Below are positions 7,001-12,650 of a stretch of 12,650 nucleotides of DNA, piece by piece. Where the stretch lies: positions 1-12,650 of the forward strand of contig JBKJLF010000385.1 of assembly GCA_046597185.1 (NCBI GenBank), in the 5' to 3' direction. The translations under genes were made by a program, and so were the position numbers. Numbering within the stretch: position 1 is the stretch's first letter; each line of letters opens with the position of its first letter. The notes under the pieces were generated by a model. That model saw only the letters and a program-made list of their open reading frames with translations. It did no database searches and was not told the DNA's origin. Source of the stretch: CAMBDR01 sp046597185 (lineage in GTDB: Bacteria > Pseudomonadota > Gammaproteobacteria > Burkholderiales > Burkholderiaceae_D).

Positions 7001-8917
7001 CTCAACCTGCCGCAGCCGGGTGACGGGCAGGCGATGCGCAACTATACCGAGCAGTATTTATATGATGCGGTCGGCAATTTTGAGCAATTGATTCATCAAG
7101 CGCAAAATGGGGCATGGACACGCAAGTATCAATATAACGAAGCGAGCTTGGTTGAACCAGCCAAGAAGAGCAATCGCCTGAGTGGCACCAGCGTAGGCGC
7201 GCTCAACGAACCTTACGCACATGATGCGCATGGCAATATGACCAGCATGCCGCATTTGACGCTGATGCAGTGGGATTTTAAGGATCAATTGAGGGCAACC
7301 TCGCGTCAAGTCAGTAATTCTGAGCCGCCGCCGGATAAGGTGGCGGAAACCACCTTTTATCTGTATGACGGTGGCGGGGAGCGGGTGCGTAAGGTGACCG
7401 AACGGCAGAATGGCACGCGCAAGAATGAGCGGATTTATTTGGGTGGGTTTGAGGTATTTCGAGCGTTTAAGGCTAATGGCAGTGATATCGAGCTTGAGCG
7501 CGAGACGTTGCATGTGATGGATGACGAGCATCGGATCGCGTTGGTGGAAATGCGGACGCAAGGTGATGATGAAACACCGCAACTATTGATTCGCTTTCAA
7601 TTAGACAATCATCTTGGTTCGGCTAGTATCGAACTGAACGACCAAGGGGAAGTGATTTCTTACGAGGAATATTACCCGTATGGAAGTACTTCATATCAGG
7701 CGGTAGAGCAGGAGATTAAGAAGGCGGGGAAAAGGTATAGGTACATCGGGAAGGAGCGGGATGAAGAAACTGGATTTAGTTACCACAGTGCACGTTATTA
7801 TGTGCCATGGATAGGTCGTTGGTCAGCAGCAGACCCGTCTGGCTTGACAGATGGTTTAAATTTATTTATTTATGTTAATAATAAACCACTAGTGGCAATC
7901 GATTTAAATGGGAAATGGCTTCATGTCGTCGTCGGTGCAGCAGTCGGAGCACTAGTCGGTGGTTTTTTAGAGCTCGGACGCCAGTTAATTGCTGGTAATG
8001 GAATTAGTTGGCGTCGTATAGGTGCTGCTACAATTGGTGGTGCCGCAGGTGGGGCAATTGCCGGTGCCACTTTTGGTGCGAGCCTTGGGATTGAGGTTGC
8101 TGGCGTAGTGGGCGGTGCCGCAATTGGCGGTTCAATTACACGTGCAATACAGGGTGATCGGACAACTATTAGTGACGTTGTTATTGATGTAGGTATTTCA
8201 TTGCTTACTTTTGGAGTGTTGCGGGGCGGCAGTACAGCATTAAATCGTTTTAGGTCGCGTAAGCAACCAGACACTACTAATCCAAAGGGTAGCAATTTTA
8301 GGGAGCGGGCTACGCGCAGCGAAATCCCTCCAGTGCCAAAAGCGAAACCGCCAGAACAATACGGGAATAATACAAGTAAATTCGGGAAAGATATTGGGTG
8401 GGGGGCGAAGCTATCAAAAGCGGAAAGTAGAGCAAATGGTCGTGTACCGACCTTGGAATCACTAAACAAAATCGGGGCGACGCGCGAAATACTTGAGCAA
8501 TGGCGGACTTTTTACCGTTACATTACAAAATATCACCCCGGTAATCCTTCAGCACCTGGACGCGCTGAGTTTCTCGACGAGGTTTTAAATCGCCTTTATC
8601 CATCGACCGTACCCGCACATGCTGCGGCCCTTCCCGCAGGCGCTGCGGCTCTCCCTGCTGGATTGCAATCAAACAATTCAGAAAATTCTTCGGTTTTCCA
8701 GGCAAAAAATCCATTAGCTCCACAGCTATCAATGCCAATATTGGATGCAATAAGAACCTTGGGGAGAGACAGCACTACCTCGGGGCAACAGCAGACTTGT
8801 AATTATTCGGGCTTGGCATTATGTGCAACTAGGCAAGGCGATTTTACAGAACCACGAAGGTTGCCAGCATACAACCCAGATACGAATAGCACCACAATTT
8901 TGCGACTAAGATTTTAA
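1007..8917 (+). CDS. Fused TcB-TcC insecticidal toxin complex protein with Rhs core and variable C-terminal payload
   Basis: This 2636-residue chain forms the cocoon and the toxic payload of a Tc toxin. In order: SpvB domain (from about 27, SISLPKGGGAVRGIGE); five FG-GAP/VCBS-like calcium-loop motifs at about 448, 500, 559, 619 and 674 (for example DLTGDGHAD, DTDGSGPTD), a likely propeller that gates entry to the TcA channel; TcdB middle/N region ending near SYHHGYYDGIEREFRGFG (823); TcdB middle/C region from LRQEIY (933); the TcB C-terminal part with RWVGKGRTVYNNKGKPV (about 1478); YD repeats such as YDPVGNI (1936) and YDAVGNF (2019); and an Rhs core from DNHLGSASIEL (2200) to about 2304. 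The last 332 residues are the payload. The chain is as long as separate TcB plus TcC, so it is a natural fusion. It has no signal peptide, which is normal for the family. The GTG at 908 is a less likely start. The TcA-like gene follows after 90 bases, probably co-transcribed. Confidence 0.95.
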   Translation: MTGKQTQQQSSNAAAGKQDDFQAHAPSISLPKGGGAVRGIGEKFSTNPVTGAGSLSVPLASSPARSGFGPQLALSYDSGSGNGAFGIGWNLSLPAITRKTDKGLPRYFDADESDVFLLSGAEDLVPLLQDDGSRLVDNTTLPGYTIYRYRPRVEGLFARIERWHRDADGDIHWRSISKDNILSVYGRDGASRIADPSHPQRVFTWLLCESYDDKGNAIVYGYLAENDDNVDFSHINERNRLRSANRYLKTIRYGNRQPLLIDPNRPSFRQAHLPAPDFSSADWMFEMLFDYGEGHYSEAPKDADGRIFANASLPKPLGGKWAARLDPFSSYRSCFEVRSYRLCQRVLMFHHFPDELGIDDYLVRATEFFYQPKANGSFMTHVLQSGFKRLAKPTPRYLKRALPPLEFSYSASPLDDGSFDQLPLQEVARANLQNLPAGIDGGTYRWVDLDGEGIAGVLTEQADAWFYKPNLGAGRFGPVHSVAPRPSMAALARGRQQLLDLAGDGKLDLVEFDGPAAGYFSRKNDHNNDSQADAGWDRFRNFVSLPNINWQDPNLRFVDLTGDGHADILITDDQVFATWYESKAQDGFAAGVQLPPTLDEESGPRLVFADGAQSIYLADMVGDGLSDLVRIRASDVCYWPNLGYGRFGAKVRLDNVPWFDAPTEFEQHRVHLFDTDGSGPTDIVYLGRDGVRVYQNQHGNSLSPARLLTRVPRTDQLSNVSVVDFLGRGTACLLWSSTLPGESGRSLRYMDLMGGVKPHLLTSVRNNLGLETRIEYASSTQFYLADKAQGTPWITRLPFPVHVVTRVETRDLISGNRFASSTSYHHGYYDGIEREFRGFGRVEQTDSEQFGNAFDVPATLTKTWFHTGAFLANARIARQFASEYYHEGDPGQPGTELTSAQRAAMELDDTILPPGLDTLETAEAIRALKGAMLRQEIYALDDKEESDRPYSVTEQNYTVVPVQQRGSNRHAVFFTHMRETLAFHYERKLFPVLQGHIVDAATAAANPATQWLADPRVTHGMALAVDDYGNVLQAVALAYGRRFDDADPALTAQDRAKQKQLLATLTEAGFTNSVQHSDAWRTPMPAQTRTYELVKLKPAAQLAHITNLFGFAEMQALIAQAGDGAHDLLYEDFQATSANGIGVYRRPIEVQRSRYRSNDLSQVLPLQTLQALALPGESWQLAFTPGLLVNVFQRTQDGEPPENLLPNPAAVLLYDASPQSDRGGYVDLDGDGHWWIPSGRAFFHPLEDASAADELQEAAAHFFMPRRVRDPFGHSSFVDYENDLFPATTRDALGNTVSAVYDYRVLQAQQMTDPNGNRSFIAFDAFGLPVASAVRGKSDEMLGDSLDDFGDVDADPTLAELQAFAANPPTMAAALLKGATSRFIYDLERFNRCGAPPFAATLARDTHVSDPLPPQGVQIQVSFLYSDGFGRELQSKIQAEAGQAATRAANLVLPSGDASPGALMLNNALPVLGPVSPRWVGKGRTVYNNKGKPVKQYEPFFSSTHLYEPESEMTDTGVTPILFYDPADRVVATLHPNHSYEKVVFDPWRQASWDVNDTVTQSNPMLDPDVGDFFQLLPDDDYLPTWFEQRNNGQLGPNEKDAAAKAAFHANTPTVAFFDTLGRVVLTIADNGKDGNKLPQLYATRVVFDIEGNQREVIDANHRIVMRYGYDMLGHGIHQASMEAGQRWSLGDISGKPIHGWDNRKHSVRTEYDVLRRPVASFVIGADLVNPALEICFEKTVYGETANDLTPAQVLQANLRGKPYQHFDTAGVVTSVVHDFKGNLLKSTRQLVQDYKTTPDWSAKPAPLLEGEVFAGSTVFDALNRPIQMLAPHHADGKINVIRPGYNEANLLERVDVWLAQDAEPFGLLAPATANLHAIANIDYDAKGQRARVEYGNGALTEYGYDPQTFRLVQLKTTRKGVPAQKSVLQDLVYFYDPVGNITHIRDDAQQAIFFNGQVVLPECDYSYDPIYRLIKASGREHIGQLAQPQTSWSDEFRLNLPQPGDGQAMRNYTEQYLYDAVGNFEQLIHQAQNGAWTRKYQYNEASLVEPAKKSNRLSGTSVGALNEPYAHDAHGNMTSMPHLTLMQWDFKDQLRATSRQVSNSEPPPDKVAETTFYLYDGGGERVRKVTERQNGTRKNERIYLGGFEVFRAFKANGSDIELERETLHVMDDEHRIALVEMRTQGDDETPQLLIRFQLDNHLGSASIELNDQGEVISYEEYYPYGSTSYQAVEQEIKKAGKRYRYIGKERDEETGFSYHSARYYVPWIGRWSAADPSGLTDGLNLFIYVNNKPLVAIDLNGKWLHVVVGAAVGALVGGFLELGRQLIAGNGISWRRIGAATIGGAAGGAIAGATFGASLGIEVAGVVGGAAIGGSITRAIQGDRTTISDVVIDVGISLLTFGVLRGGSTALNRFRSRKQPDTTNPKGSNFRERATRSEIPPVPKAKPPEQYGNNTSKFGKDIGWGAKLSKAESRANGRVPTLESLNKIGATREILEQWRTFYRYITKYHPGNPSAPGRAEFLDEVLNRLYPSTVPAHAAALPAGAAALPAGLQSNNSENSSVFQAKNPLAPQLSMPILDAIRTLGRDSTTSGQQQTCNYSGLALCATRQGDFTEPRRLPAYNPDTNSTTILRLRF
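7604..7918 (+). other. Rhs core (self-cleaving module) of the TcB-TcC protein
   Basis: Residues 2200-2304 hold the Rhs-associated core: DNHLGSASIEL, SYEEYYPYGSTSY, YRYIGKERDEETGFSYHSARYY, GRWSAADPSGL, GLNLFIYVNNKP and finally IDLNGKW. In characterised TcC and Rhs proteins this core is an aspartyl-protease-like module that cuts the chain just after it and frees the payload inside the cocoon. The two aspartates expected to act are probably D2276 (ADPSG) and D2299 (IDLNG); this is inferred from family alignment by memory. The last motif is usually DPxG(L), but here the proline and leucine are replaced. Cleavage would be predicted close to residues 2302-2305. Confidence 0.8.
7919..8917 (+). other. 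Variable C-terminal payload of the TcB-TcC protein, function unknown
   Basis: Residues 2305-2636 follow the Rhs core. First comes a glycine- and alanine-rich hydrophobic region (about 2306-2400) with repeated GG/AxxGG spacing such as VVGAAVGALVGGF and GGAAGGAIAGATFG, typical of the glycine-zipper pre-toxin segments seen in Rhs and polymorphic toxins. A polar linker with PPVPKAKPPEQYG follows. Then comes a compact, probably helical module (2465-2531) with WGAKLSKAE, LEQWRTFYRY and NPSAPGRAEFLDEV; I have seen similar W-G...Y...NPSAxGR modules at toxin tails (possibly DUF4951-like) but cannot confirm this. After a two-unit AAALPAG repeat comes a 84-residue tail with two cysteines (TCNYSGLALC). 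I recognise no catalytic motif of ADP-ribosyltransferases, nucleases, deamidases or glycosyltransferases. It is AT-richer than the rest of the gene. Confidence 0.6.
8621..8662 (+). repeat. Two 21-base tandem units encoding AAALPAG
   Basis: Units 8621-8641 and 8642-8662 each encode A-A-A-L-P-A-G in frame and differ at four or five mostly silent positions. They form a short flexible linker between the helical module and the final tail of the payload. The silent differences suggest an old duplication or selection on the peptide. Confidence 0.7.
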
Positions 8918-8992
8918 TTTTAATCTGTTGCGAGAATATAAAAATGATCGCTCATGTTTATTAATTCAAACCAAAGCAGTTGCGGATAAATC

Positions 8993-8999
8993 GAGAGGA
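8993..8999 (+). promoter_or_regulatory. Ribosome binding site of the TcA-like gene
   Basis: GAGAGGA lies eight bases before the ATG at 9008. The 90-base gap after the TcB-TcC stop is AT-rich and has no GC-rich hairpin with a T-run (only a weak AGATT/AATCT pair at 8909-8926). Read-through from the upstream gene is therefore likely. Confidence 0.75.
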
Positions 9000-9007
9000 C
9001 GCAAACC

Positions 9008-12000
9008 ATGCTATCGCAATCCCTAGCCCTAGAAAACAGAGTCACCACGCTGAACGCAGTTCTGGCAGCAGAACAGGACCGGCAAGCCGTAGGTGATGCC
9101 GTGAGGCGCGCCATCGGAAATCTGTCGGCGGCGTTAGCCAGCCTGCAAGATACGCTTCCCCCTGAAACGCTCCAAAAGATCACGCTCGCGCACACGCTGG
9201 CAGAATGGTCAAACGACCATATCCCACTCGTTACCACGCTTATCGCCAAGCCCAACGTCACCCAGTTACGCGATGTCGCACTACAATTCAATATCAAAAA
9301 TTTAAGTGAGCTAATCCCCCCAGACAGCCTACCACCCAACACCGCAGGCAACACGCCAGACGAAAAGCGAGCCAACTTCGCCCTCACCTTGCAAAACAAA
9401 TTATTCACCGCCGAACCCAGCGCCGTCCTGCAACGCATGATCCAAGACGCCGAAATCCCAATTGCAGACCCCCACCACCGCGCCACCGTCGCCACTTTCC
9501 TGAACAATCAACCCACCTTCAACATCCGCACCACCTCGATTTACCACGCCATCAAGCAGCCCGATGCCTTCAATGGCATCGCCGATGAACACCGCAGCGC
9601 CGTAATCGAACACCTAAAAACCCTGCAACGCGTGCAAGCCATCAGCCCCGTCCCCGCCGCCGTCCCAGTGCTGATGCGCGCCAACCTGATTTCCGCCTAC
9701 CAAGTCGCCGCAATACCCGAATCCACCTTCCTCGCCGCCCACGGCAAAACGCTGGGCGAGGAAACCGCGCGCCAAGTTCACGCCAACGCCGTCAACATCC
9801 AAATCCGCAACGAACACGCGTTGATGACCATCCGCGAATCCGTGCGCGGCACTGGCTTGGCGATCATTGACGGCGAACAGTCGGCAGTGGCGAGAATGAA
9901 TGATTCCAAAGCCGCCGCCAACAGCAACGCCGTGCCATTGAATCTGGAAACCCTGTTTGGCGACAGCGACCATTGCGCCTGCGACGATTGCCGCTCCGTC
10001 TACAGCCCGGCGGCTTATTTTGTCGAAATACTGCAATATCTGCGCAATAACAACCTCGACCCGGACAAATTCAACACCGAGAAAGCGGGCATCAGCGGCA
10101 CGCCACTGGAAAAACTGTTCCGCCGCCGCCCCGACCTCGGCTGCCTGGAACTGACTTGCGAAAACACCTTCACCGTGCTGCCCTACGTTGACCTGGTCAA
10201 CGAAGTGATGGAAAGTTTTGTAGTCCATTTGGGCAAATACCACGCCGACCAGCACAAACCCAAACAGGCAACGCTGGACGTGTTTAACGTAATCGACGAA
10301 ACCACCAGCGAATTGCTGGCCCAGCCGCAGCACGTCAACTATCAGGCGTATTGCATTTTGAAGAGTGCGGCCTATCCCTTCACGCTGCCCTACCACCAGC
10401 CGATTGATACGATCCGCATTTGGCTCAAGAATTTTGGCAGCAGCCGCTTTGAACTGCTCGATACCTTCCGCACCGCCAACGAAAACTGCACCAAACCGGT
10501 ATTGACGCCCGCCCAGCAGCAAAAGCTGAAAGCACTGCATGGCATCGTGCGTGATCGGGCCGCCGACACCGAATATCTTGGCCTCACCCAAGAGGAAACC
10601 ATCATCCTGACGCATGAAGCGTTTTGGCCGAAAGCCTATTTCGACCTCACCACAGGGCAGACTATTAGCGGCAACAGCTATCGCGAGAAAATTGGCGTCA
10701 AATCGGTTCACACGTATTATGGTTACGATACCAATGCCGAGATGCTCAGCCTCAAGGAAAGTGGAGCGAACAGCCAAAAAGGGCTGACCTTCATCAAGAA
10801 GCAATTTTTGCCACGTACTGGCATCCAATACACCGATTTGGTGGATTTGCTCAAAACCCGCTTCATCAATCCCGCCACCCCGCAAGGCGCGGCGCTGAAG
10901 ATATTGGAAAGCATCCGCTTCAGTTACCGCTTCCTGCAAACCATGGTCGATCCAGACACGAAAAAATCGGTCGCGCAGCGCTTTGCCAAACTGGTTGGGT
11001 TCTTGAATGCCGCACAGGTGCTGACACCGCAACTGGACGCACTGCTGCACCCCGACCTCTGCCACCAGCACCCGGCCAATGTCAATATCTCGGAGCAGGA
11101 CTTAACTGCTTGGGTCTATTGTTACTTTGAGCGCATCGGAAAATTAATCGTACTGGAATCGGGCGATGGGCCGCATCTGCCGCTTGCAGGGCAGGTATAC
11201 CGGGCGGATAAAATTGGACACAAGGGCGCACTGCTGGGCCGCTTGCAGCAAGACGGCCTCATTATTGATCCAGATGGCGCTGTTGTTGCGCACACTGACG
11301 CGTATGGAAAAGTGCTGGGCGACGACGGCAAACCCTTCGCCACCAAATTCAATCCGGCCCATCTGCTCATCACCGACGATGCCGGGGACGTCATCGGCGA
11401 CATAAGCAAAAACGGTATTCAAAATGCACAGCACCAGCCGATAACATGGGTGCCAGCCAAAGATAGCTGTGATCTTGATAAAGTGCGGCTGACCCACCTC
11501 GACGGCTCGTCGCTGGTTGCTGAAGAATACGACCGCATCCAGCGCTTCATTCGCCTGTGGCGCAAGATCGGCTGGCGTATTGATGAAGTCGATCATGCCT
11601 TGCTCGGCGCTTCTGCACCGCCGTTAGCGCTCAATGCACCTGGTAATGCGTTGGCGCTATCGCCCGCCAACGGACTAGCATTATTAGCGCCCGGATTTGA
11701 CGACAACCACTGTGTCGGCTTCGACATTTTCCAGAGCGATTGCAAGCCCGATAGCCATCAGCTCGATTCCCCCGCCAAAGGGGCGGCCCTGGGTCGGTAT
11801 TGCCCGCCGCTGCCGAATGTGGCAAAAAGCCTGACGGTGGATTTTCTGCATCAGTTGGCGGCCATCCGCAAACTGGGCGAGTTGACGGGTTTGCCGCTCG
11901 ATAAACTGCTCGCATTGTGGAGCGACATCGGCATCAATGGCAACCAGTCACTGTATGCCCGCCTGTTCCTAACGCATAACCTGCTTGCCATCGACAAAGT

Positions 12001-12650
12001 ATTCCAGCCTGATTCAAACGGCAATTACCTGACGGATAGCACCAAAATATCGGCGCATCTGCCAGTGCTGCTGGCGGCGCTTAAACTGAAGACAAGCGAT
12101 ATCGCTGCGATTGCCGCCCTGCGCCAGTTGCCCGACAGTTTGACGCTAACCACGGTCTCGGTGCTGTATCGCCATGCGTTGCTGGCCAAGCTGTTGCATG
12201 TGCAGGTGAGCGATTTGGCCGACATTTTCGCCCTGTTTAACGATCCGTTCCAGAATCCGCAAGCCGCCATCACCCTGCTGGCGGCGTGGGGCAAGATGGA
12301 AGAGGCGGGCTTTAATTTCCGCCAACTCAACTATCTGATCCGCAATAAGGATGACGCCAAACATCCGTTGGCCCCAACCAAGAACAATATTTTGCGCATC
12401 AGCAAAACACTGTTCGATGGTTTGAATGCCATCGACGCAGCCCATCCCGATGTGCCAGCCGCTGACAAGGATGCCGCCACCGCCGATTTGATCCGCGCCA
12501 AGGGCGGTTTGCTGTATGAGACGGCGGTGCTGGAACAAATCATTGGTTTGCTGGAAGGGACGACGGTCTACTCCACCAATGCCCCTCTCGATGCCGCCAT
12601 CAAAGTGCCGCCATCACTCGCCAAGCTGAAATACAGCATGGCGCCCGGCG
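9008..12650 (+). CDS. TcA-like toxin complex subunit (receptor-binding/translocation component), partial, runs off the right edge
   Basis: The frame is open for 1214 codons with no stop. TcA proteins assemble as pentamers that bind the target cell and inject the TcC payload through a central channel. Visible family marks: NIQIRNEHALM before residue 290; LFGDSDHCACDDCRSVYSPAAY with C323, C325 and C328, the hallmark of the VRP1/SpvA-like region; RRRPDLGCLELTCENTFTVLPY and DLVNEVMES; and QPQHVNYQAYCILKSAAYPFTLP (from 439). Then comes a D/G-rich insertion (about 717-815), followed by CDLDKVRLTHLDGSSL (821) and RFIRLWRKIGW (846) and a long helical region. This matches the N-terminal half of TcA and of long 'neuraminidase-like' relatives, usually about 2300-2500 residues or more. 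The neuraminidase-like, pore-forming and TcB-binding parts lie beyond the window. The ATG at 9008 has a good GAGAGGA site. It should act with the upstream TcB-TcC protein. Confidence 0.93.
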   Translation, partial: MLSQSLALENRVTTLNAVLAAEQDRQAVGDAVRRAIGNLSAALASLQDTLPPETLQKITLAHTLAEWSNDHIPLVTTLIAKPNVTQLRDVALQFNIKNLSELIPPDSLPPNTAGNTPDEKRANFALTLQNKLFTAEPSAVLQRMIQDAEIPIADPHHRATVATFLNNQPTFNIRTTSIYHAIKQPDAFNGIADEHRSAVIEHLKTLQRVQAISPVPAAVPVLMRANLISAYQVAAIPESTFLAAHGKTLGEETARQVHANAVNIQIRNEHALMTIRESVRGTGLAIIDGEQSAVARMNDSKAAANSNAVPLNLETLFGDSDHCACDDCRSVYSPAAYFVEILQYLRNNNLDPDKFNTEKAGISGTPLEKLFRRRPDLGCLELTCENTFTVLPYVDLVNEVMESFVVHLGKYHADQHKPKQATLDVFNVIDETTSELLAQPQHVNYQAYCILKSAAYPFTLPYHQPIDTIRIWLKNFGSSRFELLDTFRTANENCTKPVLTPAQQQKLKALHGIVRDRAADTEYLGLTQEETIILTHEAFWPKAYFDLTTGQTISGNSYREKIGVKSVHTYYGYDTNAEMLSLKESGANSQKGLTFIKKQFLPRTGIQYTDLVDLLKTRFINPATPQGAALKILESIRFSYRFLQTMVDPDTKKSVAQRFAKLVGFLNAAQVLTPQLDALLHPDLCHQHPANVNISEQDLTAWVYCYFERIGKLIVLESGDGPHLPLAGQVYRADKIGHKGALLGRLQQDGLIIDPDGAVVAHTDAYGKVLGDDGKPFATKFNPAHLLITDDAGDVIGDISKNGIQNAQHQPITWVPAKDSCDLDKVRLTHLDGSSLVAEEYDRIQRFIRLWRKIGWRIDEVDHALLGASAPPLALNAPGNALALSPANGLALLAPGFDDNHCVGFDIFQSDCKPDSHQLDSPAKGAALGRYCPPLPNVAKSLTVDFLHQLAAIRKLGELTGLPLDKLLALWSDIGINGNQSLYARLFLTHNLLAIDKVFQPDSNGNYLTDSTKISAHLPVLLAALKLKTSDIAAIAALRQLPDSLTLTTVSVLYRHALLAKLLHVQVSDLADIFALFNDPFQNPQAAITLLAAWGKMEEAGFNFRQLNYLIRNKDDAKHPLAPTKNNILRISKTLFDGLNAIDAAHPDVPAADKDAATADLIRAKGGLLYETAVLEQIIGLLEGTTVYSTNAPLDAAIKVPPSLAKLKYSMAPG
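11156..11467 (+). other. Glycine/aspartate-rich probable beta insertion in the TcA-like protein
   Basis: Residues about 717-820 are rich in short D-x-x-G turns: GRLQQDGLIIDPDGAVVAH, DAYGKVLGDDGKPF and TDDAGDVIGD. They separate the helical block before them from the conserved CDLDKVRLTHLDG block. The composition suggests a beta-structured insertion, such as the receptor-binding domains that interrupt the TcA shell. This is an inference from pattern only; some of it may be common to the subfamily. Confidence 0.45.

Noticed and set aside
8909..8926. Possible terminator after the B-C gene (AGATT/AATCT pair)
   Set aside because: The stem is only five AT-rich pairs and is not followed by a T-run, so it would not terminate transcription.
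9614..11071. Long - strand open frame (485 codons) opposite the TcA-like gene
   Set aside because: The + strand frame carries clear TcA motifs in the same interval (CACDDC, RRRPDL, YPFTLP), so the opposite frame is a shadow.

Overview
The window carries a two-gene insecticidal-type toxin complex (Tc/ABC toxin) locus next to remains of mobile elements. Both large genes lie on the + strand. The host is probably a Gram-negative bacterium of the Pseudomonadota: most coding sequence is near 55-60% GC with strong Shine-Dalgarno sites, and Tc loci are common in that group. The sequence does not let me name a genus.

Layout. Positions 1-106 (- strand) hold the first 35 codons of a tyrosine recombinase/integrase that runs off the left edge, preceded by an imperfect 22-bp palindrome. 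About 180-520 looks like a decayed IS21-family end: a C-terminal istB fragment on the - strand, a strong nested hairpin (396-439) and a candidate element tip near 182. From about 520 to 1006 I see no convincing intact gene, only a short signal-peptide-like reading frame on the - strand. Positions 1007-8917 encode a 2636-residue fused TcB-TcC protein: SpvB domain, five FG-GAP/VCBS-like repeats, the TcdB middle regions, YD/Rhs repeats, an Rhs core and a variable C-terminal payload. After an 89-base gap with a good ribosome binding site, a TcA-like gene starts at 9008 and stays open to the right edge (first 1214 codons). No frameshift or stop interrupts it.

How the parts work together. In characterised Tc toxins, TcA forms a pentameric receptor-binding and translocation channel, while TcB and TcC form a hollow cocoon enclosing the C-terminal part of TcC, which is cut off autoproteolytically and delivered into the target cell. 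Here B and C are one chain and A lies downstream, so the two genes could supply a complete three-component toxin from one transcript.

The most interesting part is the last 332 or so residues of the B-C protein (7919-8917). It has a glycine-zipper-like hydrophobic segment, a helical module, a small AAALPAG repeat and no catalytic domain I recognise. The sequence becomes markedly AT-richer from about 7560, upstream of the payload itself and inside the Rhs core, which fits exchange of a tip cassette. The expected DPxG(L) end of the core is replaced by DLNGKW. I found no immunity gene beside the payload, consistent with a eukaryotic target.
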